64,000 nt of DNA from Nilaparvata lugens. Lineage: Eukaryota > Arthropoda > Insecta > Hemiptera > Delphacidae. The position numbers and the translations under genes are program-made. The notes under the pieces were generated by a model. The model did no database searches. It was given only the letters and a program-made list of their open reading frames with translations, and was not told the origin of the DNA. The DNA is taken from contig NC_052506.1 of assembly GCF_014356525.2 (NCBI RefSeq), positions 9,524,172-9,588,171 on the forward strand. The letters run 5' to 3'. Every line of letters begins with the position of its first letter. Within the stretch, counting starts at the first letter, position 1. Of the stretch, positions 1 to 11,157 are shown one piece after another.

Positions 1-169
1 AATAGCCATAACCTTATAGAATTTAAGTTTTGTCTCTCTCCTGGCTCTGTTTCTCAAAGTCCTATTTATTGTTCCACAAATGGATTGGAATCTATTCAAT
101 TTTACACTCAAGTCTTGGTCCATTTCATAGGTTATATCACAACCCAAATACTTGAAGTGTGATTTGAGT

Positions 170-330
170 ATACTTATTATTATTATTATTATTAAACGAA
201 AATACAAATTATTATTATTATTATTATTATTAAAAATTCTATTGATAAAATGCTGTAATTCACCCCGAAGACTTCTGCTACTGCAAATATTGACAACCGG
301 GTAAGAAGCTAGATGGAATTTCAGTTAGCA
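170..330 (-). repeat. Retroposon 3' end with (TAA)n tail
   Basis: Two trinucleotide TTA/ATT runs (about 172-195 and 209-231) flank a short segment, followed by about 100 bp that recurs at 47998-48140 next to a similar run. Read on the minus strand, the shared segment ends in TTTCGTTTAATAATAAT, which looks like the 3' end of a SINE or 5'-truncated LINE with a (TAA)n tail. No coding capacity is visible. The family is not identified. Confidence 0.5.
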
Positions 331-402
331 TTCGAATAATTGCAATATCTCAGTAATTTCCATTTTGAGTATACTATTCAACTTAAACTACATGAATATT
401 AC

Positions 403-679
403 CATAGAGAAACGATAGCATAAGTAGATATCCCATGGTATAGGGCGTTTATGTCGCAACTTTTACTGTTATCCCAAGCCGATAGTTCACACAGTTCTTT
501 CCTATGCAGCTGTGTGACGCTGGTAGTCTCTCAAATTGTGCCGTTCATACACTATCACCCCAACAAAACAGTGAAAATTGACAATAATCGACAGTAATCG
601 GCTTGAGATAATAGTAAAAGTTGCGACATAAATTATTCCCTATACATGGGATATCTACTTACGCTATTGTTTCTCTATG
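403..679. mobile_element. CATAG-type MITE, copy 1 (277 bp, 7-bp TSD)
   Basis: Long terminal inverted repeats of about 80 bp begin CATAGAGAAACGATAGC and end with the reverse complement GTTTCTCTATG. The element is flanked by the direct repeat ATATTAC (396-402 and 680-686), a 7-bp target-site duplication. A unique core of about 110 bp lies between the arms. There is no coding capacity, so the element is non-autonomous. The closest relative in the window is 3475-3739. The superfamily is unassigned because 7-bp duplications fit none of the common classes cleanly (hAT and P usually make 8 bp). Confidence 0.85.
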
Positions 680-1055
680 ATATTACTTAATTCTATTATC
701 CTATTCGCTCGTATTCTACATCTTTTCGCTCAATAGATGAGATACTAACCAACAAATCAATAATATTTATTGATAAATAGAAATGTAAGTCCGTAGTTCA
801 TAGTTCATTCAAATTTGAGTATGATATTCAACTTAAACTACATGAATATTTCTTTAATTAATTCTATTATATCCTATTAGCTCTCATTGTTTAACATAAA
901 GGCAGTCAGGCAGTCATTGTAAGTTCAATGAATAAAGTACAATCAGATAGTAAGATGAATCAGAAAAGGACAGGAGTCGGCAATAACTTGAATAGACACT
1001 CAACCATATGAGTCAACTTATTTATCTCTTTTCTGTATAGGGCTACTTGTAATAT

Positions 1056-1208
1056 AAATATAAAGAAAAAGAAAAATCTCAGTACCCTTTTAGAAATATT
1101 CTATCACAACATGTTTCCGACATTTATGCCATTTTTAAGTGATAATGAAACATATTGTGATAAATTATTTCTAAAAGGGTACTGAGATTTTTCTTTTTCT
1201 TTATATTT
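1056..1208. repeat. Short foldback repeat (153 bp)
   Basis: About 60 bp at 1056-1115 is repeated in inverted orientation at 1148-1208. The arms start AAATATAAAGAAAAAG and contain CTCAGTACCCTTTTAGAAAT, and the loop is roughly 30 bp. The arms are nearly identical, as expected for a recent foldback MITE. No convincing target duplication was seen. Fragments resembling the AAGGGTACT..ATTTTTCTTTTT arm also occur near 63917-63945. Confidence 0.7.
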
Positions 1209-1559
1209 ACATATGAGTCAACTCTGTACTAACTCGGGATTTCTGCAAGCTTTCCTTACAAGTTCAAACCTCTATTTCAATAATTCTACCCAATACAAGA
1301 ATGTTCTTAGAAATAAAAATGTTCTAAATAAGAATGTTTTTCTTTGCAAATGACTGTAATAAAGAGAATGGACATTCACAGAATCACTGTCACATTTGAT
1401 CATCAATAACTCTAAAAAAAAACAGCATTTGAAGAGAAGAGAATTAGAAGAAAATTATCCTGACCCATAAAGCTGTGTCGTAAAAACGTCACATCCACAT
1501 TTCTTTGTGAGAGGAATTGCAAGAGAGTATGAGGCGAACAAAACCATTACAAAAAGAAA

Positions 1560-2033
1560 TAAATAGAAATATTTAACAATTAAAGAGAAATCAAATTTAA
1601 TGTTAGCGGGATTTGAGACTATTGAAAAGTCATTCCAGTTCATCTGTATTTCAATTGAATAAATTTATCAATTAAAGAGGAATCAAATGTTAGCAGGACT
1701 TGTAGTAACTATTCAGTAAAGTCATTTCCAGTTCATCTGTATTTCAAGTAAATAGAAATATTCATCAATTAAAGAGGAATCAAATGTTAGCAGGACTGTA
1801 GTAACTATTGTAAAGTCATTTCCAGTTCATCTGTATTTCAAGTAAATAGAAATATTTATCAATTAAAGAGGAATCAAATGTTAGTAGGACTTGTAGTAAC
1901 TATTCAGTAAAGTCATTTCCAGTTCATCTGTATTTCAAGTAATTATGAATATTTATCAATTAAAGAGGAATCAAATGTTAGCAGGACTTGGGACTATTGA
2001 AAAGTCATTTCCAGTTCATCTGTATTTCAAGTC
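1560..2033. repeat. Tandem array, about 96-bp unit, five copies
   Basis: A unit containing TCAATTAAAGAGGAATCAAA, GTTAGCAGGACTTG and CCAGTTCATCTGTATTTCA repeats about five times with a period of 94-97 bp. Copies differ by small indels, for example presence or absence of GTAGTAACTATTCA. A small open frame across the last copy is a by-product and is not supported as a gene. Confidence 0.85.
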
Positions 2034-2789
2034 TTACGTCCACATCAATTTAGGAGCAATTGACTATGTGTGGGGTGGGGGTGGGGGTGGAAAAGGCACA
2101 AAATCAGTTAGCATCAAACGACTTGGCAAAGGCAGGCGATTTGAGAGCGGCGAAAAAAGTCAACGTATTATTACGACGGACAGTTGACTTGGACTGTTTC
2201 TAGCGGACGCAGACGCGGACGCGTAGTCAAAGTTTATTTTTTCGGAGAGAATCGCATGCGAAAAAAGAACAGACTCTAATTAGCGGAGAGAATTTTGAAG
2301 GCAGGCCAATCCAATCCTTCTGATTCAATTCATCTGGATGCCGGAGGCGGCACCTCCACCCCCCACGACCACCAACCAATCTTGAACAATATTTCACATT
2401 AGGTCACCGTCAACTACACACACTCCTTTGTTCATTACGCCACTCGTATGACCATAACAATAATCAGCCTGCTTTAACATTATTCGCGCTAATTGAAAAT
2501 TAAAAATGTAATATCTCCAGGGAGATTGTGATTCTCGCTTTAATGAATCTCACACCAAATCTGTCGAGATTATACATTATAAATGTTTTTCCATTCTCTC
2601 AAATGAAACAATTCTACCATGCATTACGTGATTACTTTCTACAGACCGGGATATAATGTATGCGAGTGTAATATTCTAAAAAAAGCGAAAGACCATACAC
2701 GTGTACTGTACATCACAGATCTATTCCTTTCAAATATGTCTACTCTCTCAATGAATTTCTAAATTCTAAATTCCTAGTTTATAAATATT
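2034..2789. other. Non-repeat region, no gene recognised
   Basis: The sequence is unique within the window. It includes a G-rich run (2071-2092), a GC-richer patch with GGACGCAGACGCGGACGCG (about 2200-2222) and a purine/pyrimidine-rich stretch near 2340-2370. No splice-bounded open frame with recognisable domains is visible. It could hold regulatory DNA, but nothing shows this directly. Confidence 0.3.
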
Positions 2790-2965
2790 TTGGACTCAAA
2801 ATTGTACAAAAATCATGAAGTCTAAACATAACCAATTTTTGGACAATTTCTATCTAAATTTGGGAAAGCAAAAGTTTTAAGCTTTAAGTCTGTTGTTCCT
2901 TTCCCAATCATTTATAATTGAGAATGATATTGTATGTAACAATGTATAAATAAATAAATTAATGA
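2790..2965 (+). repeat. Dispersed retroposon 3' end (family R)
   Basis: The segment shares a diagnostic string with other places in the window: a CTAAATTTGGGAAAG-like stretch, then a GCTTTAAG..TGTTGTTCCTTTCCCA stretch, ending in AATAAATAAATT. Related copies lie at 3770-4080, 7740-7925, 9400-9490, 24480-24830, 26195-26460, 43250-43440 and 44780-45270. A polyadenylation-like AATAAA end and consistently truncated 5' sides suggest 3' ends of a non-LTR retrotransposon or SINE. No coding sequence remains. Confidence 0.5.
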
Positions 2966-3467
2966 TGAATCCAGCCAAAAAGAATAATATGGAATGAATT
3001 AAAGTTATTGATTCCTTTCACAAAAACATATCACAGTAGCTTATTATGTTTTCCCCCTACGAGTCCAACGAACTATTCCTTCTACACGAAATTATTAAAA
3101 TTACTAAGAGCTAGTCTGTGATCGAAAATACAGAATGACAATAATAAATTGATTATTGCATTATCAAATAAGGTACATAATAGTTGACCACAATATCAAA
3201 CGATCACGAGAATCACATGTGAAACTTTATAGTTTTTACAGTGATAAAGTTATAGTGATAAGTGCTATCATACATTCTGAAGAATTTTTCTTGTGTGTGA
3301 AGATTTTTTATTAATTTCTTTGTAATTTGTATGACATTGGATAATTACTATATCACATCACCCCATAGTGCTGTATGTGACTAATTAATTTTCATACAGA
3401 ATACTATATAATGTGATCAATTTATTTGATAATATTCACAATATGAATACTGAACTTTAAACAATTA
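2966..3467. other. AT-rich non-coding DNA, nothing recognised
   Basis: This is low-complexity AT-rich sequence without open frames of note. It ends at the target duplication of the MITE at 3475. Confidence 0.3.
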
Positions 3468-3474
3468 CTATAGT

Positions 3475-3739
3475 CATAGAGAAACAATAGCATAAGTAGA
3501 TATCCCATGGTATAGGGCGTTTCTGTCGCAACTTTTACTGTTATCTCAAGCTGATAGTCCACGTAGTTCTTTCCCTTGAAGCTTTATGACGCTGGTAGTC
3601 TCTCATATTGTGCCGTTCATACACTCTTACCCGGTCAAAACAGTAAAAATCTACAATAATCGGCTTGAGATAACAGTAAAAGTTGCGACATAAACGCCCT
3701 ATACCATGGGATATCTACTTACGATATTGTTTCTCTATG
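3475..3739. mobile_element. CATAG-type MITE, copy 2 (265 bp, 7-bp TSD)
   Basis: This is the same family as 403-679: the arms begin CATAGAGAAACAATAGC and end GTTTCTCTATG, and both carry GATATCCCATGGTATAGGGC and GTCGCAACTTTTACTGTTAT. It is flanked by CTATAGT at 3468-3474 and 3740-3746, a perfect 7-bp direct repeat. The core differs from copy 1 by substitutions and a small deletion. Non-coding. Confidence 0.87.
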
Positions 3740-3769
3740 CTATAGTTCTATTAAACATTTTTATCAATT

Positions 3770-4080
3770 CTATATTAATTTATACAATAAGTACAATATT
3801 GAAATTATAGGGAGAGGAAAAATAAGGTAACCTTGTGCTATTCCTTTCCCAAATTTAGATAACACATAGTCCGAAAAAGGTTAAGTCTTGCAGTTCTCTA
3901 ATTCACAAAATTTTCTGTCCTCAAGTATTTTCACAAAGTAGATTATCAAATTTAGATGCTTTAAAACATAGAAGAAATATTTCACATTATCATAACTAAA
4001 ATAGAAAATATTCACATGTTAAAAATATAATTTTGAGGAATTACCGAAAAACAAACTCAATTCTAAAAGCACAGCTTTCA
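3770..4080 (-). repeat. Dispersed retroposon 3' end (family R)
   Basis: This is a minus-strand copy: it starts with TTTATACAATAAGTACAATA, then GGGAGAGGAAAAATAAGGTA, then a CCCAAATTTAGATAA..ATAGTCCGAAA stretch. The same order of blocks is found at 44780-45270, where about 250 bp of unrelated sequence interrupts it, and a short plus-strand end lies at 9400-9490. No coding capacity. Confidence 0.55.
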
Positions 4081-4100
4081 TTGTAATTAATAAAATAGTA

Positions 4101-4543
4101 ATTGACCAAGAGAAGTGAGGTTTAAGATTCAAGGTTAAGTGAGAAGTAAGATTCAAGTCGACGGTATGGCATTTATCTTAATGTTTAAATGTTTGAATGT
4201 TTAAATGTTCATATGTTGCGCATTTACGGCGAAACGCGGTAATAGATTTTCATGAAATTTGACAGGTATGTAACTTTTTTAATTGCACTTCGACGTATAT
4301 ACAAGGTTTTTGGAAATTTTGAATTTCAAGGATAATTTAAAAGGAAAAAGGAGCCTCCTTCATAGGCCAATATTAGAGTAAAAATCAGACTATAGAATTA
4401 TTCATCATAAATCAGCTGACAAGTGATTACACAGATGTGTGGAGAAGCCAGTCTATTGCTGTATTTCCATAAAGTCTATAGTTTCAATCAGGTACTTGTG
4501 GATGAGAATACTGCGTGAGGTCTACTGTTCACAGAACTACTAG
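4101..4543 (+). mobile_element. Family A repeat, Helitron-like, copy 1
   Basis: Family A copies start ATTGACCGAGCGAAGTGAGG (here ATTGACCAAGAGAAGTGAGG) and end with CTACTGTTCACAGAACTAC followed by TAG|T. Other copies are 11158-11576 (minus), 14027-14779, 17830-20511, 37782-39564 (minus), plus a solo end at 37536. The CTAG end followed by T, a short GTTC/GAAC stem just before it and the lack of terminal inverted repeats suggest a non-autonomous Helitron. The 5' end lacks a clear TC, so the class is inferred. Internal landmarks are CGGCGAAACGCGGTAATAGA and ATCAGCTGACAAGTG. Confidence 0.65.
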
Positions 4544-5095
4544 TAAGTAGGTGGTGATGAGATTTAGAGTAAAATGATTGCCCTTGATTATCCTACAAGT
4601 TCAAGATCGTAATGAAAAAATATCAATTTTCATCTCACAAGATAACTGGAATTTTGAAAGAAACTGGAAAGAAAATTCCGAAAATATCTCGCCATAAAAA
4701 ACTGTCAAGGCTTATCCGAAAAGCTGGCTGAGAAGAGCTTTGTTCGTGCGTGGAAAATTGAAGGTGGTCCAGCCTGAGGCTCCTCACTGGCTCAAGATAT
4801 TTTTGCTTTGGCAGCCCTGTCTTGATTAAAGACACATTCCCGCCCCGGCCTTCACACCGACAGGTTTCCGCTGGAAACATTCTATCTTTTTCTCCTTTTC
4901 TTTCAGCAAACAGGAGACATTTGCAGACAAATGTCTGCGTTTATGTCAAAAATGAGAGACGAGTTGAACAGGAAAAGAATTGAATAAATTCTAATAGGAT
5001 TCAATAATTTGATTGTATGGGAGCAGATATTGTGGTTTATCTCCATAATAAAAAGGAAACGACATTTATATTGTATATACGGATATACAGGGTGT
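4544..5095. other. Non-repeat DNA, no gene recognised
   Basis: The sequence is unique in the window. Two short minus-strand open frames (about 81 and 65 codons) show no domain, no good start context and no splice-site support. Confidence 0.3.
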
Positions 5096-5097
5096 CC

Positions 5098-6347
5098 CAA
5101 GAAAGGTGTAACAGCCGAAGACCATGGATTCTACATTGAATTTGCAACAAAAAAAGTCCAGTAAAATTTTCTCATATCGACCTTAGTTTTCGAGACATTT
5201 TTGAATGGATTCTACATTGAATTTGCAACAAAAAATGTCCAGTAAAATTTTCTCATATCGACCTTAGTTTTCGAGATATTTCGATATTTTTGAATGGATT
5301 CTACATTGAATTTGCAACAAAAAATGTCCAGTAAAATTTTCTTTTATCGACCTTAGTTTTCGAGATATTTCGATATTTTTGAATGGATTCTACATTGAAT
5401 TTGCAACGAAAAATGTACAGTAAAATTTTCTCATATCGACCTTAGTTTTCGAGATATTTCGATATTTTTGAATGGATTCTACATTGAATTTGAAACAAAA
5501 ATGTCCAGTAAAATTTTCTCATATCGACCTTAGTTTTCGAGATATTTCGATATTTTTGAATGGATTCTACATTGAATTTGAAACAAAAATGTCCAGTAAA
5601 ATTTTCTCATATCGACCTTAGTTTTCGAGATATTTCGATATTTTTGAATGGATTCTACATTGAATTTGCAACGAAAAATGTCCAGTAAAATTTTCTCATA
5701 TCGACCTTAGTTTTCGAGATATTTAAATATTTTTGGATGGATTCTACATTGAATTTGCAACAATAAATGCCCAGTATAATTTTCTTATATCGACCTTAGT
5801 TTTCGAGATATATAGATATTTCGATATTTTCGAAAAACGTCAATAACTAGAAAACTATCAGTCAAAATCTGATTGCAAGGACATGGTTGGAAAGGGGAAT
5901 AAATTTCCAAAAAGATGCATATAATGTGTTCCTTTGTTTGACGTTTTTGAACTTTTTATGAGCGTTCAAAGTTGAAAAAAGTACATTCGTCGAGTTCAAA
6001 GCCAAGTTTCAAACAGTTTGAACACTCATTAAAAGTTCAAAAACGTCAAACAAAGGAACAAATTATATGAATATTATTGGAAATTTCTTCCACTTTCCAA
6101 CCATGTCCTTGCAATTAGATTTTGACTGATAGTTTTCTAGTTATTGACGTTTTTCAAACATATCGAAATATCTTGAAAACTAAGGTCGATATGAGAAAAT
6201 CGATTAACGTTTTTCCAAAAATATCGAAAAATCGAATTATCTCCAAAAATAAGGTCGATAAAAGAGAATTTTACTGGACATTTTTTGTTGCAAATTCAAT
6301 GTAGAGTCTATGGTCTTCGGCTGTTACACCTTCCGTGGGACACCCTG
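5098..6347. mobile_element. CAGGGTG foldback MITE with expanded arm (1250 bp)
   Basis: The ends are CAGGGTGTCCCA at 5098 and TGGGACACCCTG at 6347, flanked by TA on both sides, as in Tc1/mariner-type insertions. The arms run inward through GGTGTAACAGCCGAAGACCA and CATTGAATTTGCAACAAAAA. The left arm carries an eight-unit tandem array; the right arm has essentially one unit. An inner inverted repeat (TTGAACTTTTTATGAG type, about 5937-6065) forms the centre. The paralogue at 55611-56203 has the same ends and centre without the array. Non-coding; non-autonomous. Confidence 0.85.
5124..5826. repeat. Tandem array of about 88-bp units inside the foldback arm
   Basis: The string ATGGATTCTACATTGAATTT starts units at 5124, 5215, 5294, 5383, 5472, 5560, 5648 and 5737. 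Each unit continues with a TGTCCAGTAAAATTTTCT block and ATCGACCTTAGTTTTCGAGA. Most units are 88-89 bp. Copies are very similar, so the expansion is probably recent. Confidence 0.9.
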
Positions 6348-6604
6348 TACAAGTGGTAATGACAATATCAGTGTATTTAGTGACAATATCGTCAAATAGG
6401 ATTGGTTTTAGTGAGTCTTCCATTATTGCTTTCACAGATCGTTGGATTGAATATCATGAACGAATAAGGCTTATTGGAAAGATTTTAAGAAATGATTCTA
6501 TGCAATACAGTATTATTTTCAAATGACTGAAATAAAGACTACGATTGTTCATTAGTGATAAATATAGAGTGAATCATATAAGATCGAAAAATGAGAGAAA
6601 TAAT

Positions 6605-6780
6605 AATATAATATTCGTATGGCTTTTATTGGTGGGGAGTTCCTGACGGGAGTTCCACCTCGCCTGAATATATTATTTAAGCCGTCAATGGGCCTTACAA
6701 CTGTCATACGTCAGCCAGGACCGACAAGTCAATTTGTCAATCTGATAACACGGGAGTGACTTGTTCACAAACTTTTGGTT
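6605..6780 (-). mobile_element. tRNA-type SINE or SINE-like element, minus strand
   Basis: Read on the minus strand, the segment has GTCGGTCCTGGCTGACGTAT, then GACGGCTTAAATAATATATT, then CCCACCAATAAAAGCCATAC at its 3' end next to AT-rich sequence. The CGTTAAGCCGTCGGTCCCGG block of the SINE at 21483-21712 resembles its central part. A related 3' end (GATAAAAGCCATATGAATAA) lies at 36705-36825. The 5' promoter half is not recognisable. Confidence 0.5.
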
Positions 6781-6803
6781 ATATATGAATAATATATTAT
6801 TAT

Positions 6804-7180
6804 AAAAATGATAATAGCCAGAGAGGAATATGGATGAAATGAACATGGAGGGTGTTCCAAATTATCTTTTTTTATAGGCAAAACATTGACAATAATAGGC
6901 AAAATGATAATAGCCAGAGATAAATATGGATGAAATGATCATCTAGGGTGTTCCAAATTCTCTTTTTCTATAGGCAAAACATTGACAATAATAGGCAGAA
7001 TAATAATAGCCAGAGATAAATATGGATGAAATAAACATGTAGGGCGTTAGAAATTCTCTTTTTCTATAGGCAAAACATTGACAATAATATGCAAAATGAT
7101 AATAGCCAGAGATAAATATGGATGGAATGAGCATGTAGGGTGTTCCAAATTCTCTTTTTCTATAGGCAAAACATTGACAC
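6804..7180. repeat. Tandem array, about 96-bp unit, four copies
   Basis: Units starting AAAATGATAATAGCCAGAGA lie at 6804, 6901, about 6997 and 7093. Each includes a GGGTGTTCCAAATTCTCTTT-like block and TTCTATAGGCAAAACATTGA. The minus-strand open frame across it simply repeats the same peptide in each unit and is not a gene. Confidence 0.88.
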
Positions 7181-7739
7181 CCTCCAGTATTCAAATGAAT
7201 ACAGTAAAAATGCCTCCATCAGCTCTCGGGCTGCCGTCAGTTGTGTGTAACTTATTTTAATGAGTTACAAAAACTTCTGACAAGCTATTATTAATTCGAA
7301 AATAACAGCTAACAATTTCACCAAATAGTCTAATACAGAGAACGAGCTAATGGTACACTTTCCTGATTAATTACGATGATGATGAAATGAATTTTTGATA
7401 TTGAGAGACTGATTTCTCCAGCGAAAGAAAAGCTAGATTTCTAAAGGGACGCCCTTAATTTTTCGATGATTCAGACATACTTTTGATTCAATTCAATTCA
7501 ATGCTGGAATTATAACAAGACAAAATACAATTCCAGGTTACCTCTATAAATTCCCCACAATTCCTGGCGTTACAAGATCGTAGCTGTTTACCTATGAAAT
7601 TAAAAATGTTCTATTGATCGACTGATTAAACTTCAATTGTCTATTTTACTAGACCATATTTAAAGGACTCCCATCTACTTACAGTTACATTTACATTACA
7701 TTTATTAGATTACATTTATTACATTACATTTATTACATT
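7181..7739. other. Non-coding DNA, short tetranucleotide-like run
   Basis: Unique AT-rich sequence. A run of TTACATTTATTA/TTACATT motifs occupies about 7680-7737. No gene signal. Confidence 0.3.
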
Positions 7740-7925
7740 CCTTAATCACAACATCAAATAAATGATTGGGAGAGAATCAACAGGATAAACCCAAAACTGT
7801 TCCTCTCCCTAATTTTGATAAAAATAGTCCAAATGAGGTTATGAAAACACATTTATAAAGATCACAAAAATTTACAGTCCAAATCAACATTATACTAAAA
7901 ATTAGTTCCAGCGATATACTTCCTG
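7740..7925 (-). repeat. Dispersed retroposon 3' end (family R)
   Basis: A minus-strand copy marked by AATAAATGATTGGGAGAG, a CAAAACTGTTCCTCTCCCT block and a TTGATAAAAATAGTCC block. It abuts the plus-strand LINE fragment at 7926. Confidence 0.5.
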
Positions 7926-8300
7926 GAAGTTGTTTAGTTTGTGTTTAAAAACAAAAATATTTTTGATGCTAACCGAATTTGTCATTCTTATAAAACAAGA
8001 GGTAAAAATGCAGGATTATTCCAGTTTCCTATTCATAGACTGACTCCCCTCAAAAAGGGACCGTTTTATTCAGGACTCAAGTGTTTTAATTGTATTCCAG
8101 AGGATATCAGGCTGTGTAGCAACTACAAATTATTTGTATCAAAGATAACTGGGACACTTGTAGAGGCTTGTCCTTATACCAATGAGGAGAGACTTAGAGC
8201 ATTTATATGACTCCGTTATTAAAATGACATGTTGTATGCCACTTGAGTACTGCTCAGAATTTGTGGCTTCACACAACAAAAATAAAAATAATAGTAATTT
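7926..8300 (+). pseudogene. 5'-truncated LINE: C-terminal end of reverse transcriptase ORF2
   Basis: An open stretch at 7941-8210 encodes about 89 residues with the pattern HSYKTRGKN...HRLTPLKKGPFYSGLKCFN..PEDIR...FK, ending ACPYTNEERLRAFI. This resembles the region after the polymerase domain in CR1/Jockey-type LINE ORF2 proteins, where N-T-R-x-K...HR....F...P....YN.LP..I is common. The frame is closed upstream (stop at 7935) and has no ATG at its start, so it is the remnant of a 5'-truncated insertion. After the stop, about 85 bp of 3' UTR ends in an A-rich AACAAAAATAAAAATAATAG. It differs from the LINE at 29.6-33.2 kb. Confidence 0.6.
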
Positions 8301-9399
8301 TAACTTTCATTGGGTGCAACCTTTAGCTAAATAACTGCATTATCCATTTATGTTTTAAAGAGTAAGACTAATTTTGGATACGTTCAAACTTTGAGCAAGT
8401 ACAGGCAAAGAAAGTGGATAAAAATTGATAAACCACAACCCACTTCAATATTGAGTGGATGTGCTCATGCAACGATGATTATTCAAATCATATACTAATA
8501 AGTTCAACAAACGTAAACAGTTTCAGTATTCGCCAGCAACAATATTCCACCAGCCTACATTATTCATGTACATTGGTCCCTTCCACTGCATCTGTATATG
8601 TTTGCATATGTGGAACGAAATCGCAACATGCTTCCAGCCTCCCAGTTTTGTACAGTTTACAAAAGTAACTTCTGATAGGAAATTCAAATCAGGCAGCCAG
8701 GCTCACTGTTGCCAACCAACAACAAGAAAAACCAGTCTGCTTGCACAAGAAACATTGATCGAACCTTCTTTTTTGTCTTCGATTTGACTGACGTACGTTT
8801 ACCACCGAAAATTATCTCTGCGTATTTTAGCCGGAATTTGCTTGGTGTTGGTACAGACTACAGGAAATCAATTCACAGATATGTACGATTTGTAATTCAA
8901 ATCCTTGCCCCTCATCCTTGAGATGAAGGTGGTGAGATAAAAATGAAATGTAATAATTAATATCATTTTACAACTTATAAGAAAAGACATACCAGTTCAA
9001 CTAATCGTTTGGTAATAAAGTATTGCCTATGTAAGGGTATTTCTCATTATTATCATAATACTGTATATTGTACATAAACAAATAAATTGTCTTTATTATG
9101 GTATGTATACTTATAAATTTAATGTTTTACTGTAGTACTACTGTATTTACTGTTATGCTTTACAATATACATCAACTTTGTAAAGTGTTGAAGAGAATAA
9201 ATTTGATTTGATTTGTATTAAAAGTGTTCTACCAATATTTCCAATTTCAATCAAGCTTTTTTTAACTGGTACTTTCCATCTGTAAAGTTCGCGTACATTA
9301 GTAGAAAGTATTAAATAATGATCTAGTAATAATGCAACTAAGAGAACTAAGCTTACATTATTAGGTGGAGTGAATAGTACAATGGACATTCTATAAATA
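8301..9399. other. Non-coding DNA, no gene recognised
   Basis: The sequence is unique in the window. Three overlapping plus-strand open frames (8459-8921) have no recognisable domain and inconsistent composition. No splice-bounded exon could be supported. Confidence 0.3.
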
Positions 9400-9490
9400 A
9401 ATCAGAATAGCATAAGGTTACCTTATTTTTCCTCTCCTTATCATTTTGATAATGTACTTATTGTATAAATCAATAAAGAATAAATGGAGA
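9400..9490 (+). repeat. Short retroposon 3' end (family R)
   Basis: The block AGGTTACCTTATTTTTCCTC followed by GTACTTATTGTATAAATCAA and AATAAATGG is the reverse complement of the start of the minus-strand copies at 3770 and 44780. Only the terminal 90 bp is present, as expected of a severe 5' truncation. Confidence 0.5.
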
Positions 9491-9744
9491 AAAAATCTAT
9501 AGCTTAGTTAACTTAACCAGTACATTTATCAAAGAGAAATTCTCATAATATTTTATCATAATTTTAGAAAAATTATTCAAAAGTATAATGAAAAATAGAA
9601 CTAGGCATATTGAATTTACTGAGTTCAGTTGGATAAATTTAAATAGTTAGGTTTAAAGTTAGAATAAATCTTTTTCAAAATATAGACTATAGGTATTATG
9701 GCACAGACTATAGGTATTTTTCTTGATCCGCCTATTTTTCAAAT

Positions 9745-9905
9745 GTGCGTACAGATATACGCGCCGCGAACATGAGCAATTCACTTTAATCAGCTGACTA
9801 TATCTGTATTTTTACAGAAACAGTAAGATACAGATATAAAAAGCTTGGCATCAGCTGATTAAAAGTGAATTGCTCATGTTCGTGGCGCGTATATCTGTAC
9901 GCATC
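9745..9905. mobile_element. Foldback MITE (161 bp)
   Basis: Arms of about 55 bp run GTGCGTACAGATATACGCGC and GAACATGAGCAATTCACTTT, and their reverse complement ends at 9905 (GTACGCATC). The spacer is about 50 bp and itself contains ATATCTGTATTT/GATACAGATAT. The arms differ by a few bases. No clear target duplication; superfamily not assigned. Confidence 0.7.
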
Positions 9906-11157
9906 TTAATAAAGAATTTTTTCATTTAATTTAATTTTCATTTCACAGACTATATATCTTTTTTATAGGAATTATGATTTCATTTACTTTCTTTCCCATC
10001 CTTCCATTCTTCCCATATTCCTTTCATTTACGCAATCTTTCTTTCAATTCATTCTTATTTCAATTGATAGCAGAGTTTATCCAAAATTCTGGATGATGAA
10101 CCGATATCCCTATATTTTCCAATTGATAGCAGAGTTAAAATAGCAGATGGGTATCCAATATTTTTGATGATGAACCGATATCCCAATCTTCCCTAACAAA
10201 GTTCAGTGCACCATTTTTCGCGCGTATGTTTTTGTTTGAGAAACGGTCGATAATAGACTAATAATTGATGCCAAAATAAACATCCGATTCTATTAGCGGC
10301 TAATGTAGAGTCGAGTCCCATCGCTCTAAAAGCAAGCGAAAAATCAGTGATGGACGAATCTCGCAACTAAATTGAATTAGACAAATAGAGAATTCTGCAG
10401 TGTGCTGGCTGCAGCAACTCACTTGGGATTGATCGAAATAGCAAATTCGTTCTTCTGCACAGGTCCTGAGCTATTTCAACAACACAAAAAGATAACGTGC
10501 AGCAAACGAGAGAGAAAGGCAACCATTATACATTAAACTGGCTGGAAGATTTCGCAGATTAAGAGAGAAAGAGATGGAGAAGAGATTTCGGCTGAAAGAG
10601 GGCGAAAGAGATAGTTGAAAAACGTCTGGTCTGGAGCAGAGTGGATTAAAGCCTGTTGTTTCAATACAAGGAGAGACTGTGCTCCAGTTCACCCACTCAA
10701 ATCCATTTTCATTTTATATAAGTAATATTCGTTTCGTACTCTCTCACCCAAATCATTTTCAGGAAATCGCTTACGCCGAGTTCATATGTCCATCCTTCGC
10801 ATTTCTCCTGTCAAAAGTTTATCATTCAACCTGCAGCTTGTTACTCTTGTGCCAACGCCAACAATAAAGTACTCCGAATAATGCCATTCTAAGATCTGAC
10901 ATGTTTAGACAGCTTTTGAACAATATAAATTTTAATTTATTAGATGGTAAATCAACATCAACTAAGTCGTTTTTCGTTGATCAAGGGGATAATCACTTTA
11001 GTCCACCTAAGGAATAAAAAAATAGAATTGAAAAACATGGCGGTTGAGAATAATCAAGAACCAATAATCAATCAAGGAATGATAGAGGTAGAAGAACAAA
11101 TGATCAAGATCTTCAAACTTCATATGATGTGAATCCAGTGATAATAATTTTTATTTA
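9906..11157. other. Mostly unique DNA with one duplication; no gene recognised
   Basis: A short segment (CAATTGATAGCAGAGTT to GATGATGAACCGATATCCC) occurs twice, at about 10060-10112 and 10119-10182. The interval 10200-10700 is less AT-rich and purine-rich on the plus strand, with no convincing exon. Small open frames at 10471-10867 and 10944-11132 lack recognisable features. Confidence 0.35.

Noticed and set aside
6943..7194. 83-codon minus-strand open frame with repeated peptide
   Set aside because: The peptide repeat (YCQCFAYRKREF) simply reflects the 96-bp tandem DNA repeat.
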